A DNA stretch of 64,000 bases from Myxococcus flavus (GTDB taxonomy: Bacteria; Myxococcota; Myxococcia; Myxococcales; Myxococcaceae): positions 3,968,001 to 4,032,000 of the forward strand of contig NZ_CP143624.1 of assembly GCF_050038885.1 (NCBI RefSeq). Reading direction: 5' to 3'. Shown here in pieces: positions 16,849 through 25,220 of this stretch. Position numbers and translations under genes: made by a program. The first letter of the stretch is position 1. Every line of letters starts with the position of its first letter. The notes under the pieces were generated by a model. That model was not told where the DNA came from and did not search any database. It saw only the letters and a list, made by a program, of their open reading frames with translations.

Positions 16849-17865
16849 CTACCGGCCGCGCGCGGCTTCGCGCTTCCGCGTCCCGCGCGCCTGTGCCCCC
16901 GCGAGCTGCGCGGCCTTGAGCAGCGCTTCCACCATGGGCACGGCGCTCGCCTCGCCCTTGCCGGCAATGGCATACGCGGTACCGTGGTCGGGCGAGGTGC
17001 GCGGCACGGGCAGGCCCAGCGTCACATTCACCGTGCGCTCGAAGTCCAGCGCCTTGGCCGGGATGAGGCCCTGGTCGTGGTACATGGCCAGCACCGCGTC
17101 GTAGCGCGAGCCCACCTCGTCGGGCTTCGCGAAGAGTCCGTCCGCGGGGATGGGGCCGTGCGCGTCCACCCGGGACGCGCGGGCCTTGCGGATGGCGGGG
17201 CCAATCACCTCGACCTCCTCGCGCCCCAGCAGTCCGCCTTCGCCCGCGTGCGGGTTGAGCCCCAGCACGGCGATGCGCGGCTTGCGGCCCACCACCGGCT
17301 CGAGGCTGCGCGACAGCAGCTTGAGCTGCGCCGTCAGGCCGCCCACGGTCAGCAGCCGCGGCAGGTCCGCCAGCGGGACGTGGTTGGTGGCGAGCGCCAC
17401 GCGCACGCGGGGCCCGTCCATCAACATCATCACCTCCACCCCGAAGGCCTCCGCCAGCACCTCGGTGTGGCCCATGAAAGGGATGCCCGCGCGGGAAATC
17501 TGCTCCTTCGACACCGGTGCGGTGCACAGCGCATCCACGTGCCCGGCCCGCATCGCATCGATGGCCGCCGTCACGAAGGCGTACTGCGCGCGGCCGCCCT
17601 CGCGCGAGGGCTTGCCGGGCGCGCGGTCCTTCTCCTTCAGCCGCGTCACCTCCACCACCGTGGGCGCGTCCACGCGGCCCAGGGCCTGTGGCGCCACACG
17701 GGCGTAGCGGCGGAAGACGGGGAAGCGCTCCAGCGTGGGCCCATCCCCGAAGAGGACGGGGATGAGCGCCTTGCGCACGGAAGGCCGGGCCAGGGCCGCG
17801 GCCGTCACCTCGGGCCCGATGCCCGACACATCTCCCAGGGAGATTCCGACGAGCGGAAGGCCCAT
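16849..17865 (-). CDS. pdxA: 4-hydroxythreonine-4-phosphate dehydrogenase
   Basis: 338 aa. NAD-dependent oxidation of 4-phosphohydroxy-L-threonine in the DXP-dependent pyridoxal phosphate pathway; cytosolic, metal-dependent dimer. Clear PdxA motifs: LVGISLGDVSGIGPEVTAAA at the N-terminus, ALCTAPVSKEQISRAGIPFM, GHTEVLAEAFG with metal-binding His, LGLNPHAGEGGLLGREEVEV, MYHDQGLIPAKALDFERTVN (metal His) and VNVTLGLPVPRTSPDHGTAY. Full family length. It starts 4 bp after the upstream PPIase gene stop, so it is the last gene of a three-gene reverse operon. The surA-pdxA neighbourhood is also seen in enterobacteria. Confidence 0.95.
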   Translation of the reverse strand: MGLPLVGISLGDVSGIGPEVTAAALARPSVRKALIPVLFGDGPTLERFPVFRRYARVAPQALGRVDAPTVVEVTRLKEKDRAPGKPSREGGRAQYAFVTAAIDAMRAGHVDALCTAPVSKEQISRAGIPFMGHTEVLAEAFGVEVMMLMDGPRVRVALATNHVPLADLPRLLTVGGLTAQLKLLSRSLEPVVGRKPRIAVLGLNPHAGEGGLLGREEVEVIGPAIRKARASRVDAHGPIPADGLFAKPDEVGSRYDAVLAMYHDQGLIPAKALDFERTVNVTLGLPVPRTSPDHGTAYAIAGKGEASAVPMVEALLKAAQLAGAQARGTRKREAARGR

Positions 17866-17869
17866 GGGC

Positions 17870-18838
17870 TTACAGCTTCACGTCGATGTTGGCCTTCTGC
17901 CGCAGCTCCTGCACGTACTGGTCGAGGAACTTCTCCGTCTTCTCCTGGAGCAGCTTGCCCTCCAGCTTGGTGCGCATCTCCTCGTACGAGGCGGCGGCCA
18001 CCGCGCGGCGCTCCTCCACCTTCAGCACGTGCCAGCCGAAGTTGGTGCGCACCGGGTCGCTGACGCCGCCCTCTGGCAGGGTGAACGCCGCCTTCTCGAA
18101 CGCGGGGACCATGACGCCCCGCTTGAACCAGCCCAGGTCGCCGCCGTCCGCGGCGCTGGGGCCCTCGCTGCGGGCGCGGGCGAGCGAGGCGAAGTCCATG
18201 CCCGGGCGCCGCGCCTCCGCGGCGATGGCCTCCGCCTTCTTCTTCGCGGCCTCCACCTGCTCCGGCGTGGCCTTGGCGTCCACCTGCACCAGGATGTGGC
18301 GCGCGTGGACCTCCGAGTCACCGCTCTCCATGCGCGCGTACTGCGTATAGGCGGCCTTCAGGTCCTCCTCGGTAATCTTCACCTGGGAGCCGACCTTCAT
18401 CCGCAGGAGCCGGTCGCGCATGATGCGCTTGCGCATCATGTCCCGGTACGTGGCCATGGTGAGGCCTTCGTTCAGCAGCAGCTGCTCGAACTGCGCGGGG
18501 TCGGTGATGTTGTTCTGCTGGCGCACGTCCGCCACCAGCTCATCCACCTCGGCCTCGGTGGCGGTGATGCCCAGCTGGGCGATTTCGGCCTCCATCAGCT
18601 TCTCGCCGATGAGGGTGTCCAGGGCCGTCTTCATCAACTGCAGCCGCTGCTCGCCGCGCTTGCGCGGGTCCGGGTCGTTGATGCTCGCCAGCTCCGGGGC
18701 CGCGCGCTGCTGCACCTCGGACAGCGCGATGATGTCGCGGTTCACCACCGCGGCCACCTTGTCCACCAGCTCCGCGTGCGCCGCCGTGCCGCCGCCCAGG
18801 AGCGCCACCGCCGCGATTGCCGCCACCAGCTTCTTCAT
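17870..18838 (-). CDS. SurA-like periplasmic peptidyl-prolyl isomerase
   Basis: 322 aa. Parvulin-type foldase/chaperone for outer-membrane proteins. Signal peptide MKKLVAAIAAVALLGGGTAAHA, then the SurA N-domain (ELVDKVAAVVNRDIIALSEV ... FEQLLLNEGLTMATYRDMMR), one rotamase domain (SEVHARHILVQVDAKATPEQ ... GGDLGWFKRGVMVPAFEKAA ... RTNFGWHVLKVEERRAV) and a C-terminal helix. E. coli SurA has two parvulin domains; this has one. ATG 18838 is preferred over 18847 because GGAAGG is at correct spacing. Second gene of the PPIase-PPIase-pdxA operon, 64 bp after the lipoprotein PPIase. Confidence 0.9.
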   Translation of the reverse strand: MKKLVAAIAAVALLGGGTAAHAELVDKVAAVVNRDIIALSEVQQRAAPELASINDPDPRKRGEQRLQLMKTALDTLIGEKLMEAEIAQLGITATEAEVDELVADVRQQNNITDPAQFEQLLLNEGLTMATYRDMMRKRIMRDRLLRMKVGSQVKITEEDLKAAYTQYARMESGDSEVHARHILVQVDAKATPEQVEAAKKKAEAIAAEARRPGMDFASLARARSEGPSAADGGDLGWFKRGVMVPAFEKAAFTLPEGGVSDPVRTNFGWHVLKVEERRAVAAASYEEMRTKLEGKLLQEKTEKFLDQYVQELRQKANIDVKL

Positions 18839-18902
18839 TCCTGCCATCCTTCCGCACCACCCCGGGCGCGTCCAACCGACGCCCCGGACTTCGATTCCGT
18901 CG

Positions 18903-19895
18903 TCACTCCGTCGCCGCCTGCTGGGGCGCCGGACGCCCGCGGATGGCCTGCAACGTGGCCTCGTTCACCTGGATCTGCGCCTTCTGCCGCAGCTCCTTCT
19001 CGAACGTCTCCTGCGCCTGCGCCCGCTTCTGCTCCAGCACCTTGCTCTCCACCAGTTGCCGCACCTCCGCGAACTCCCGCTTGCGCGCCGGCTTGCGCTC
19101 CAGCACGCGGAAGAGGTGGAAGCCGTACTCGGTGGACACCACGTCCGAAACCTGCCCCACCCCCAGCTTGAATACCACCTCGTCGAAGGCGGGCGGCATC
19201 TGCCCCCGGGGGAAGAAGCCCAGGTCGCCTCCCACCTTGGCGTCCGCGCTCAGCGAATACCTGCGCGCCAGGTCCGCGAACTTCTTGCCGGACTTGAGCT
19301 GGGATTGCAGCCGCCGTGCCTCGTCCAGGCCCTTCACCACGATTTGCGCGGCGTGCACCCGCTCGGGCTCATGGAAGTCCGCCTCGTGGGCGGTGTACCA
19401 GGCCCGCAGCTCCTCTTCCGTCACCGCCACCCGCGAATACACATGGCTGGCGAACAGCTTCTCGATGGTCAGCCTGCTCGCCTCGCGCGAGCGCAGCTCC
19501 GCCATGGACAGCTGCCCCTGGGCGAGCACTTCGTTGAAGTTGCCGGCCGGGTAGTCACCCGACAGCCGCAGCACCCCCCGGTCCACCTCCTCCGGCGAGG
19601 CGGAGAGGTTGTGCTTGCGTGCCTCCTGGAGCAGCAGCATCCGGAGGATGTACGTATCGAGGAGCGCGCGCTTGAAGGGCTCCACGTCCTCCAGGGTGCG
19701 CTGGGACACGTCCGACAGCGCCAGCTCCCGCCACAGCTCCTGCTCGAAGTCCGCCCGGGTGAGGACCTCGCCGTTGACGCTGGCGACGACCAGGTCCTCC
19801 GGCGTCTCCTTCACGGGCTTGTTGCAGGCGGATGCCCCCAGGGCCAGCGCGATGGCGAGTGGGACCAGGGGGGCGCGGGTGGGAGAAGGGCGCAT
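18903..19895 (-). CDS. Parvulin-type peptidyl-prolyl isomerase lipoprotein
   Basis: 330 aa. Lipoprotein signal LVPLAIALALGASACNKP gives a lipidated Cys at residue 24. SurA/PrsA-like N-domain (DLVVASVNGEVLTRADFEQE), then a rotamase domain: ERVHAAQIVVKGLDEARRLQ, GGDLGFFPRGQMPPAFDEVV, VSTEYGFHLFRVLERKPARK. It probably assists folding of exported proteins at the membrane. ATG 19895 has ACGAGG upstream and begins the signal; an in-frame ATG 51 bp upstream would bury the signal peptide. First gene of the reverse operon. Paired with the soluble homologue downstream, it suggests a two-chaperone set. Confidence 0.9.
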   Translation of the reverse strand: MRPSPTRAPLVPLAIALALGASACNKPVKETPEDLVVASVNGEVLTRADFEQELWRELALSDVSQRTLEDVEPFKRALLDTYILRMLLLQEARKHNLSASPEEVDRGVLRLSGDYPAGNFNEVLAQGQLSMAELRSREASRLTIEKLFASHVYSRVAVTEEELRAWYTAHEADFHEPERVHAAQIVVKGLDEARRLQSQLKSGKKFADLARRYSLSADAKVGGDLGFFPRGQMPPAFDEVVFKLGVGQVSDVVSTEYGFHLFRVLERKPARKREFAEVRQLVESKVLEQKRAQAQETFEKELRQKAQIQVNEATLQAIRGRPAPQQAATE

Positions 19896-19992
19896 GCGCG
19901 GGGCCTCGTGGGTGGAATGGCTCCAGATGGGCAAGCCGTCAGTCATGGCACGAGGCCCGTTCCGCTAGCACGCCGGGCAGGGCCGGACAACC

Positions 19993-21021
19993 TCACCCCG
20001 TCTGGGGCCGCGTCGCGTGTGCGGAGAGGAACGCCTCCACCAGGGGGAAGATTTCGTCCGGGGCCCGGCGACCGAGCACCAGGTCCGCGTGGCCGTAGTC
20101 CGCCCCGAAGCCATGGGCCCTGCCGGCCACGAGGAACTTCACGGGGCCTCCCAGGTGCTCCTTGGCGCGCGCCACCGCCATGGGCGGCGCCAGGAGGTCC
20201 TTGCTGCCGGCCAGCAGCAGGAAGGGGATGGTCACCCGGGAGAGGGACTCGCGGTAGTCGAACTCGCCGTTGTAGGACGTGAAGCGGTTGGTGGTAATCC
20301 AGCGGGCGAACTGGCGCCCGACGCCGCCAGCGATGTCCGCGGGCACGTTGGCCAGTGCACGCCGCACCACCTCGGTGTCCATGTTCTCCGCCAGCATCAT
20401 GTAGCGGCTCATGGGCCCCGGCGGCGCGCCGAACAGGGCGATGCTGGTGACGCGGCTGGTGGGGATGACCCGCAGCTTCAGCACCGGCTCCACCTTCTGG
20501 ATGAAGGTGCGCAGGCCCGGCTGCACCGCGAAGGTGAAGGGAGCGCCGAGGACGACGGCCGCCCGCACCGGCGCCTGGGGCGTCTTCGCCAGGTGGGCGT
20601 AGAGCATCAGCCCGCCCTTGGAATGGCCAACCCAGAGCACTTCCCTGGCACCTGTGGACAAGACGGTGCGCACCGCGGTGCGCACGTCGTGCTCGGCCTG
20701 GTCGTCGAAGTTGAAGTCCAGACAGTCGCCCGCCAGGCCCCGGCCTCGCAGCTCCAGCACCCAGGTCTCGAAGCCCGCGCGGGCCAGGTAGCGGGCCAGG
20801 CTGTAGTGCTCGTCGAAGTCCAGGTGGAAGCGGTTGGCGCCCAGCCCGTGACAGAGGATGACCGGCTGGGCGAAGCGCTTCTCGCCCCGGGCGTGATAGC
20901 GCCCCAGGGCAATGGAGGCCCCGTCGTCCGTGGGCACCCGGTACAGCTCATCCGGCCGGAAGCTGAGCGTCAGCAGGCCCTCCTTCCCGCGCGTCATCGT
21001 CCGCGAAAAGAGGTCTGCCAT
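19993..21021 (-). CDS. Alpha/beta hydrolase (serine hydrolase)
   Basis: 342 aa. Hydrolase fold with oxyanion region VILCHGLGANRFHLDFDEHY, nucleophile elbow EVLWVGHSKGGLMLY (GHSKG instead of GHSxG with small residue), late acid strand FLLLAGSKDLLAPP and catalytic His in FLVAGRAHGFGADYGHADLV. The end resembles lipase/PHA-synthase relatives (GHADLVLGRRAPDEIFPLVE). Substrate unknown, likely an ester or lipid. No signal peptide. The start is uncertain: ATG 21021 follows GGGGCGG; an in-frame GTG at 21054 would add 11 residues. Confidence 0.8.
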   Translation of the reverse strand: MADLFSRTMTRGKEGLLTLSFRPDELYRVPTDDGASIALGRYHARGEKRFAQPVILCHGLGANRFHLDFDEHYSLARYLARAGFETWVLELRGRGLAGDCLDFNFDDQAEHDVRTAVRTVLSTGAREVLWVGHSKGGLMLYAHLAKTPQAPVRAAVVLGAPFTFAVQPGLRTFIQKVEPVLKLRVIPTSRVTSIALFGAPPGPMSRYMMLAENMDTEVVRRALANVPADIAGGVGRQFARWITTNRFTSYNGEFDYRESLSRVTIPFLLLAGSKDLLAPPMAVARAKEHLGGPVKFLVAGRAHGFGADYGHADLVLGRRAPDEIFPLVEAFLSAHATRPQTG

Positions 21022-21166
21022 CCGCCCCAGCCGCGCCACCTGTCTACGAGTCACCTCCGCAGTCTAAGCCGGACCGTGGGGCGATGCGGTGTTCATTGCT
21101 GAGCAGCTCCCTTGTACGGCAGGACTGTTGCAGGGAGATGTGGGAGACGACTCGGAGGACGTGGCA

Positions 21167-21496
21167 ATGCAGCGAAAGCTGGCTTGGATGGAAAAGTGGT
21201 CCTCCCTCATCGCCACGGTTTTTCCCACGGATACTCTTCTGGCGGCCCTTCGGACGATGGAGCGGCACCAGGTGCGGTTGCTGGGCGTGGTGGGGGATGG
21301 GGGAGGTCTGGTGGGTGTGGTCAGCGAGGAGCACATCCTCGCGGCCTGGCGGGGAGACCCCCTGGCGCCCGTGGCGGGCGTCATGGCGCGGGCGGGGGCT
21401 CCCGGGGCGAGTCGATATCCCGCGCGGCGGTTGCGGTTCCGGGTGCCGAGGCGGCGCGAGCTGGGCCTGGGAGAGGAGGGGGCGGGGAGGAAGTAG
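21167..21496 (+). CDS. Single-CBS-motif domain protein
   Basis: 109 aa. Residues 15-80 form a CBS motif: LIATVFPTDTLLAALRTMER, HQVRLLGVVGDGGGLVGVVS, EEHILAAWRGD. CBS domains usually bind adenosine ligands as pairs, so a lone motif would need to dimerise. The Arg-rich C-tail (PARRLRFRVPRRRELGLGEE) is unusual. ATG 21167 is chosen for GGAGG at 21153-21157; an in-frame GTG at 21089 lacks a ribosome site. 26 bp before the GIY-YIG gene. Confidence 0.7.
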   Translation: MQRKLAWMEKWSSLIATVFPTDTLLAALRTMERHQVRLLGVVGDGGGLVGVVSEEHILAAWRGDPLAPVAGVMARAGAPGASRYPARRLRFRVPRRRELGLGEEGAGRK

Positions 21497-21522
21497 GGCC
21501 GGCGGTCCGCGAGGGCGGTACA

Positions 21523-21816
21523 GTGCGGCACGCCGTGCCGGACGAATCGCCCTCGTGGACTGTCTACATCCTGCGGTGCCGTGACGGCACGCTCTACACC
21601 GGTGCCACCAACAACCTGGAGCGCCGGCTGGCCACGCATGGCCGGGGCCGTGGGGCCGCGTACACGCGCGCGCGCCTTCCCGTCACCCTGGTGTGGAGCG
21701 AGGTCGCGGAGGACCGCGGCTCGGCCTTGCGGCGGGAGGCCGCCATCAAGCGCCTGTCCCGCGCCGAGAAGCTGCGGATGCTGGCGGCGTCACCGCTTGC
21801 GCGCCGGCGCACCTGA
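21523..21816 (+). CDS. GIY-YIG nuclease-family protein
   Basis: 97 aa. Small single-domain GIY-YIG protein of the UPF0213/YhbQ type. Visible motifs: WTVYILRCRDGTLYTGATNN (YIL ... YTG replaces GIY ... YIG), LERRLATHGRGRGAAYTRAR with the catalytic Arg, and VWSEVAEDRGSALRREAAIK with the catalytic Glu. Role in DNA processing is presumed from the fold, but this subgroup is poorly characterised. GTG 21523 has GAGGG upstream; GTG 21535 is an alternative start. Confidence 0.82.
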   Translation: MRHAVPDESPSWTVYILRCRDGTLYTGATNNLERRLATHGRGRGAAYTRARLPVTLVWSEVAEDRGSALRREAAIKRLSRAEKLRMLAASPLARRRT

Positions 21817-21944
21817 GTGAGCGAGGCCACTCCCGGTGGCGGCGTCCATGGTGCATCGGCTCGCGGACGTTTCGCGCCGCTGGGGCAATACCTCCCTCGG
21901 AGCCGACGCGTTACGCTGGTGTCACCTTCCAAAGGGGCCGGTGC

Positions 21945-22328
21945 ATGTCTCGCTCGTACTCGAAAGTGCTGGGAGTGTTGGCGCTGTGTGGGCTCGGTGT
22001 GTCCTGCCGTGCCAATCACCTGCCGGAGGTCACCGCGGGGCCTCGTCCCATGCCGCAGGTCGTGAGGGCAGGGGACGAGGTGCGGTTCATGTTCGAGGTG
22101 GCGGACCCGGACGGGGACTCCATGACCTTCGCCTGGGTGCAGGTTCCCGCGGAGCCCGCGGGGCGCTTCAGCGACGTGGGCGTGCAGAACCCCACCTGGG
22201 TGGCGCCCGAGGTGTCGGAGACGATGGATTTCTCCATCATGGTGACGGTGTTCGACAGCGAGGGTGGCGGCATTCGCGCCACGGGGCCCAGCGTCATCGT
22301 GCAGGCCCCCTCGCCCCAGTCGCCCTGA
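21945..22328 (+). CDS. Ig/PKD-like-domain lipoprotein
   Basis: 127 aa. Lipoprotein signal KVLGVLALCGLGVSCRAN. The mature part is one beta-sandwich: VVRAGDEVRFMFEVADPDGD, SMTFAWVQVPAEPAGRFSDV, NPTWVAPEVSETMDFSIMVT, VFDSEGGGIRATGPSVIVQA. This is the PKD/cadherin-like arrangement with a DPDGD calcium-type loop, common in surface proteins. No catalytic signature; probably structural or adhesive. GGGG precedes ATG 21945. Convergent with the next gene, 17 bp between stops. Confidence 0.78.
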   Translation: MSRSYSKVLGVLALCGLGVSCRANHLPEVTAGPRPMPQVVRAGDEVRFMFEVADPDGDSMTFAWVQVPAEPAGRFSDVGVQNPTWVAPEVSETMDFSIMVTVFDSEGGGIRATGPSVIVQAPSPQSP

Positions 22329-22345
22329 GCCCGGTGGGCCGCCCG

Positions 22346-22657
22346 TCAGGCGGTGGCGTGCGGCTCCGTGGGCGGCGTCTGGTCCGCCTGCGGCCGGGCC
22401 CGCCGGTGGGTGCGGCGGACGAAGAGCACGCCCAGGACGAGGAAGAGGGCAGCGCCCACGCCTCCGCCAATCACCTGATACGAAATCAGGTCCGCGGACG
22501 TCTTGCGGATGACCTCGGGCAGGTTGCACATCGTCTGCGTCGCGTAGGGCGTCTCGTTGTACCAGCCGAGATAGTTCGGTCCCATCCACGAGGCGACCAC
22601 GACGCCCAGCAGGGCGCCGACGAGGACGAAGTTGAGGAGCGTCTTGGCGGCGTTCAT
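22346..22657 (-). CDS. Small membrane protein, two TM helices
   Basis: 103 aa. TM1 is residues 5-24 (KTLLNFVLVGALLGVVVASW) and TM2 residues 60-80 (QVIGGGVGAALFLVLGVLFV). Between them a polar loop (NYLGWYNETPYATQTMCNLP) contains one Cys; the C-tail is basic and cytosolic. Not recognised beyond this. Starts with ATG 22657 and is divergent from the small membrane gene at 22747, sharing an 89-bp promoter region. Confidence 0.7.
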   Translation of the reverse strand: MNAAKTLLNFVLVGALLGVVVASWMGPNYLGWYNETPYATQTMCNLPEVIRKTSADLISYQVIGGGVGAALFLVLGVLFVRRTHRRARPQADQTPPTEPHATA

Positions 22658-22746
22658 CTGCAGGCACCTCGGCTGGTTGACGTCGGGGCGTGCTTAATAT
22701 GTGCACGCCAGCGCCGCAAAGGGTGGAACGTGTTAAGGAAGTGGGC

Positions 22747-23031
22747 GTGCCGCTGCTTCCGCTCGCCATCCTGTTTGCCGTCCTCGCGCTGGGATGCGCT
22801 GCCACCCTGCTCGTCCACGCGTTCCGGCGGAGCGTGGGCACGGGGATGATGGTGCTGCTCATCCCCTGCTACATGCTCTTCTACGCGTTCAGCCAGTTCG
22901 AGCACCGGCGCAAGGGCCTCATCGTCGCCGGCTTCATGGCCTGCACGGTGCTGGCCGCCGTCTTCCTGGGGCTGGGGCTGCATGGCGCCGCGGCGCTGAG
23001 CGCCCGTCCCCCTCCGCCCACGGGCTTCTGA
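22747..23031 (+). CDS. Small membrane protein, two to three TM helices
   Basis: 94 aa. Starts with GTG 22747, chosen because TAAGGA lies 7 nt upstream; in-frame GTG/ATG starts up to 22690 exist but lack a site. Hydrophobic segments: LLPLAILFAVLALGCAATLL, GMMVLLIPCYMLFYAFSQF, and LIVAGFMACTVLAAVFLGLG. No family recognised. 16 bp before the zinc-ribbon membrane protein, probably one operon. Confidence 0.65.
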   Translation: MPLLPLAILFAVLALGCAATLLVHAFRRSVGTGMMVLLIPCYMLFYAFSQFEHRRKGLIVAGFMACTVLAAVFLGLGLHGAAALSARPPPPTGF

Positions 23032-23047
23032 TGGCGAGGCCCCCCAG

Positions 23048-23494
23048 GTGGAGGGCCGTGTGCTGACGCCCACAGGGGCCGTCTGCGCCACCCACCCGGA
23101 CGTGGCCGCGGTGGCCACGTGTGCCCGCTGCGGCGGCTTCCTATGCGGTGACTGCACGGAGCTGGCGGGTGAGACGCCCTCCTGTGCGCCCTGCGTGGCG
23201 GTGCTGCGCCAGGAGGCGCGGCCGTCGCGGGTGATTCCCGTGGCCCTGGCGCTCAACGTGGTGGGCCTGGCGAGCCTGCCGTGCTCCCTGTACATCCTGG
23301 CGCTGCCCACGCTGGTGGCGGGCCTGGTGGGCGTGGTGCTGGGCATGCGGGAGCTGCGGCGCATCGCCCGGGGCGAGGGCGCGGAGCGCGGCCGGACCCT
23401 GGCGCGGGTGACGGTGGTGCTCGGCTGGGTGGACCTGGGGCTCGCCGCGGGCTGGGCGGCCTTCGTGCTTGAAGCAGCGTGGAGCTCACGGTGA
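23048..23494 (+). CDS. B-box-type zinc-binding plus DUF4190-like membrane protein
   Basis: 148 aa. Residues 10-55 carry CATHPDVAAVATCARCGGFL and CGDCTELAGETPSCAPC, a B-box-like zinc-binding set of Cys and His. Two or three hydrophobic segments follow (IPVALALNVVGLASLPCSLY, TLVAGLVGVVLGMRELRRIA, VTVVLGWVDLGLAAGWAAFV), with the GMRELRRIARGEGAERGRTL loop typical of DUF4190-like proteins. This design recurs in myxobacterial membrane proteins of unknown role. GTG 23048 is used; GTG 23060 has a closer purine stretch. Convergent with queE. Confidence 0.72.
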   Translation: MEGRVLTPTGAVCATHPDVAAVATCARCGGFLCGDCTELAGETPSCAPCVAVLRQEARPSRVIPVALALNVVGLASLPCSLYILALPTLVAGLVGVVLGMRELRRIARGEGAERGRTLARVTVVLGWVDLGLAAGWAAFVLEAAWSSR

Positions 23495-23513
23495 TGAGGG
23501 CCGGACGGCGCGC

Positions 23514-24206
23514 TCACACACCGCGCGCGTTCGGGTCCCACATGTACTTGTGCATCTGCAGCTGGAAGCGGACGGCGAGCCTGTCCTCGATGACCCACTC
23601 GGCGAGCTCGCGCGGGTGGAGCTTGTCGAACACGGTGGAGAAGAGGGTGCCGTAGGGCTTCTGGAGCAACTGATGCTCGGCGATGAGCGCCTTGGCCCAG
23701 TCGTAGTCCTCGCGCGAGCCGATGACGAACTTCAGCTCGTCGTTGGCGTTCATCGACGTGAAGTTGCGGTAGTCGTTGCGCAGGTGCTCGCCCGAGGAGG
23801 GCGTCTTCATGTCGACGATTTTGTGCACCGCCGGGGGCACGAGCCGCACGTCGATGGCGCCGCTGGTCTCCAGCAGCACCTTCAGCCCCGCGTCGAGCAG
23901 CGCCTCCATCAGCGGATAGACGCCGGGCTGGAGCAGGGGCTCGCCGCCGGTGACCTCCACCATGGGCGTGCGCATGGCCAGTACCTCGGCGACGATGTCC
24001 GGAATCTTCCGGCGCGCGCCGCCGTGGAAGGCGAACTCGCTGTCGCAGTAGGTGCAGCGCAGGTGACAGCCCGTGAGGCGGACGAAGGCGCACAGCAGCC
24101 CCGCGTGGGACGACTCTCCCTGGACGCTGAGATAAATCTCCTTCACCACCACGGAGTCCGCGGTGGGGACGCGTCGGGGTTCGATGTGCGGGCGCGCTGC
24201 GGGCAT
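23514..24206 (-). CDS. queE: 7-carboxy-7-deazaguanine synthase
   Basis: 230 aa. Radical SAM enzyme forming the 7-deazapurine ring for queuosine or deazaguanine modification. N-terminal VVKEIYLSVQGESSHAGLLC is the QueE entry motif. The cluster motif is CHLRCTYCDSE (CxxxCxxC). SAM-binding GGEPLLQPGVYPLME and the glycine-rich strand VLLETSGAID follow, then VDMKTPSSGE. All catalytic features are present and length is standard. No other queuosine genes are adjacent, so the pathway must be completed elsewhere. Start ATG 24206 follows GAAGAAG. Confidence 0.95.
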   Translation of the reverse strand: MPAARPHIEPRRVPTADSVVVKEIYLSVQGESSHAGLLCAFVRLTGCHLRCTYCDSEFAFHGGARRKIPDIVAEVLAMRTPMVEVTGGEPLLQPGVYPLMEALLDAGLKVLLETSGAIDVRLVPPAVHKIVDMKTPSSGEHLRNDYRNFTSMNANDELKFVIGSREDYDWAKALIAEHQLLQKPYGTLFSTVFDKLHPRELAEWVIEDRLAVRFQLQMHKYMWDPNARGV

Positions 24207-24316
24207 GGCTTCTTCGTCTTTGCTCGTTGGGGAGGGGCGCTTCAACCCCAACCTGCTGCGCCAGGTCAAGCCCACAAACAGGCGCCGGGCGGGGGCCTGC
24301 TGCCCCGCTCGTGGGC

Positions 24317-25150
24317 TCAGGGCGCGGCGGTGCCCTTCACGCGCTCGACGAAGGCGTCGATGAGCTGGCGGGCGATGCTGAGCTTCGGCGGGATTCGGGG
24401 CAGGTGGTCCGGGCTGAACCAGTGGGCCTCGGCGATTTCCTTCGAGTCCACGACGATGTCGCCGCCCGCGTACTCGGCGGTGAAGCCCACCATGAGCGAG
24501 CGCCCGAAGGGCCACGGCTGCGAGCCGAAGTAGCGGATGTTCTTCACGTCGATGCCGACTTCCTCCTTCACCTCGCGGGCCACGCACTCCTCCAGCGACT
24601 CGCCGGGCTCCGCGAAGCCGGCGAGCGTGCTGAACATGGGCTCCGGGAACTGGGCGTTGCGCGCCAGCAGCATCGTGTCGCCATGGGTGATGAGGACGAT
24701 GATGGCCGGGGCGATGCGAGGGTAGAAGGGCGTCTTGTCCACCGGGCAACGGCGGGCGCGCTCTCCGGCGACGAGCTGGGTGGGCTGTCCGCAGCGGCCG
24801 CAGAAGCGATGGGTGAGGTCCCACTCCACGATGGCGAGCGCGCGTCCCGCCACGGCGAAGCGGACGTCATCCACGCGCTTGTAGAGCGAGCGGGCGGGGA
24901 CGGCCTTGTAGCCCTCGGGTACGGCGAAGTCCTTGGCGAACCCCGCCGCGTAGCAGTCCACGCCGTCCAGCTCGCCCAGGTAGTGCGCGGCGGCGGCGAG
25001 CTCCGGGAAGGCCGCGCCCGTGGGAATGGAGACCCCCTCCGCGTGCTCCTGGACGAGCAGGTCCATGCCTCGGGCAAGGAAGAGCAGGGCGCCCTCGCGC
25101 GGACGGTCGGGCGGGGTGGGGTTGGGGATGAAGTGGGGTGCGGAGCTCAC
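24317..25150 (-). CDS. NudC-like NAD(+)/NADH diphosphatase, Nudix family
   Basis: 277 aa. Hydrolyses NADH (and possibly NAD-capped RNA). N-terminal domain, then a zinc ribbon FCGRCGQPTQLVAGERARRCPVDK in which the fourth ligand of the CxxC ... CxxC set is Asp, not Cys. The Nudix box GFAEPGESLEECVAREVKEE is complete. The NudC signature SQPWPFGRS follows, with Gly at a position usually Pro. Starts with GTG 25150 and weak ribosome site. The substituted zinc ligand could weaken metal binding or be tolerated. Monocistronic; queE lies 110 bp downstream. Confidence 0.88.
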   Translation of the reverse strand: MSSAPHFIPNPTPPDRPREGALLFLARGMDLLVQEHAEGVSIPTGAAFPELAAAAHYLGELDGVDCYAAGFAKDFAVPEGYKAVPARSLYKRVDDVRFAVAGRALAIVEWDLTHRFCGRCGQPTQLVAGERARRCPVDKTPFYPRIAPAIIVLITHGDTMLLARNAQFPEPMFSTLAGFAEPGESLEECVAREVKEEVGIDVKNIRYFGSQPWPFGRSLMVGFTAEYAGGDIVVDSKEIAEAHWFSPDHLPRIPPKLSIARQLIDAFVERVKGTAAP

Positions 25151-25220
25151 GGGGCCACACTAACGGGCCCGGGTCGGGCGTGCAGTCGTCGCGTGAGCTC
25201 CGGGCCTGGGGCGGCGCGGC

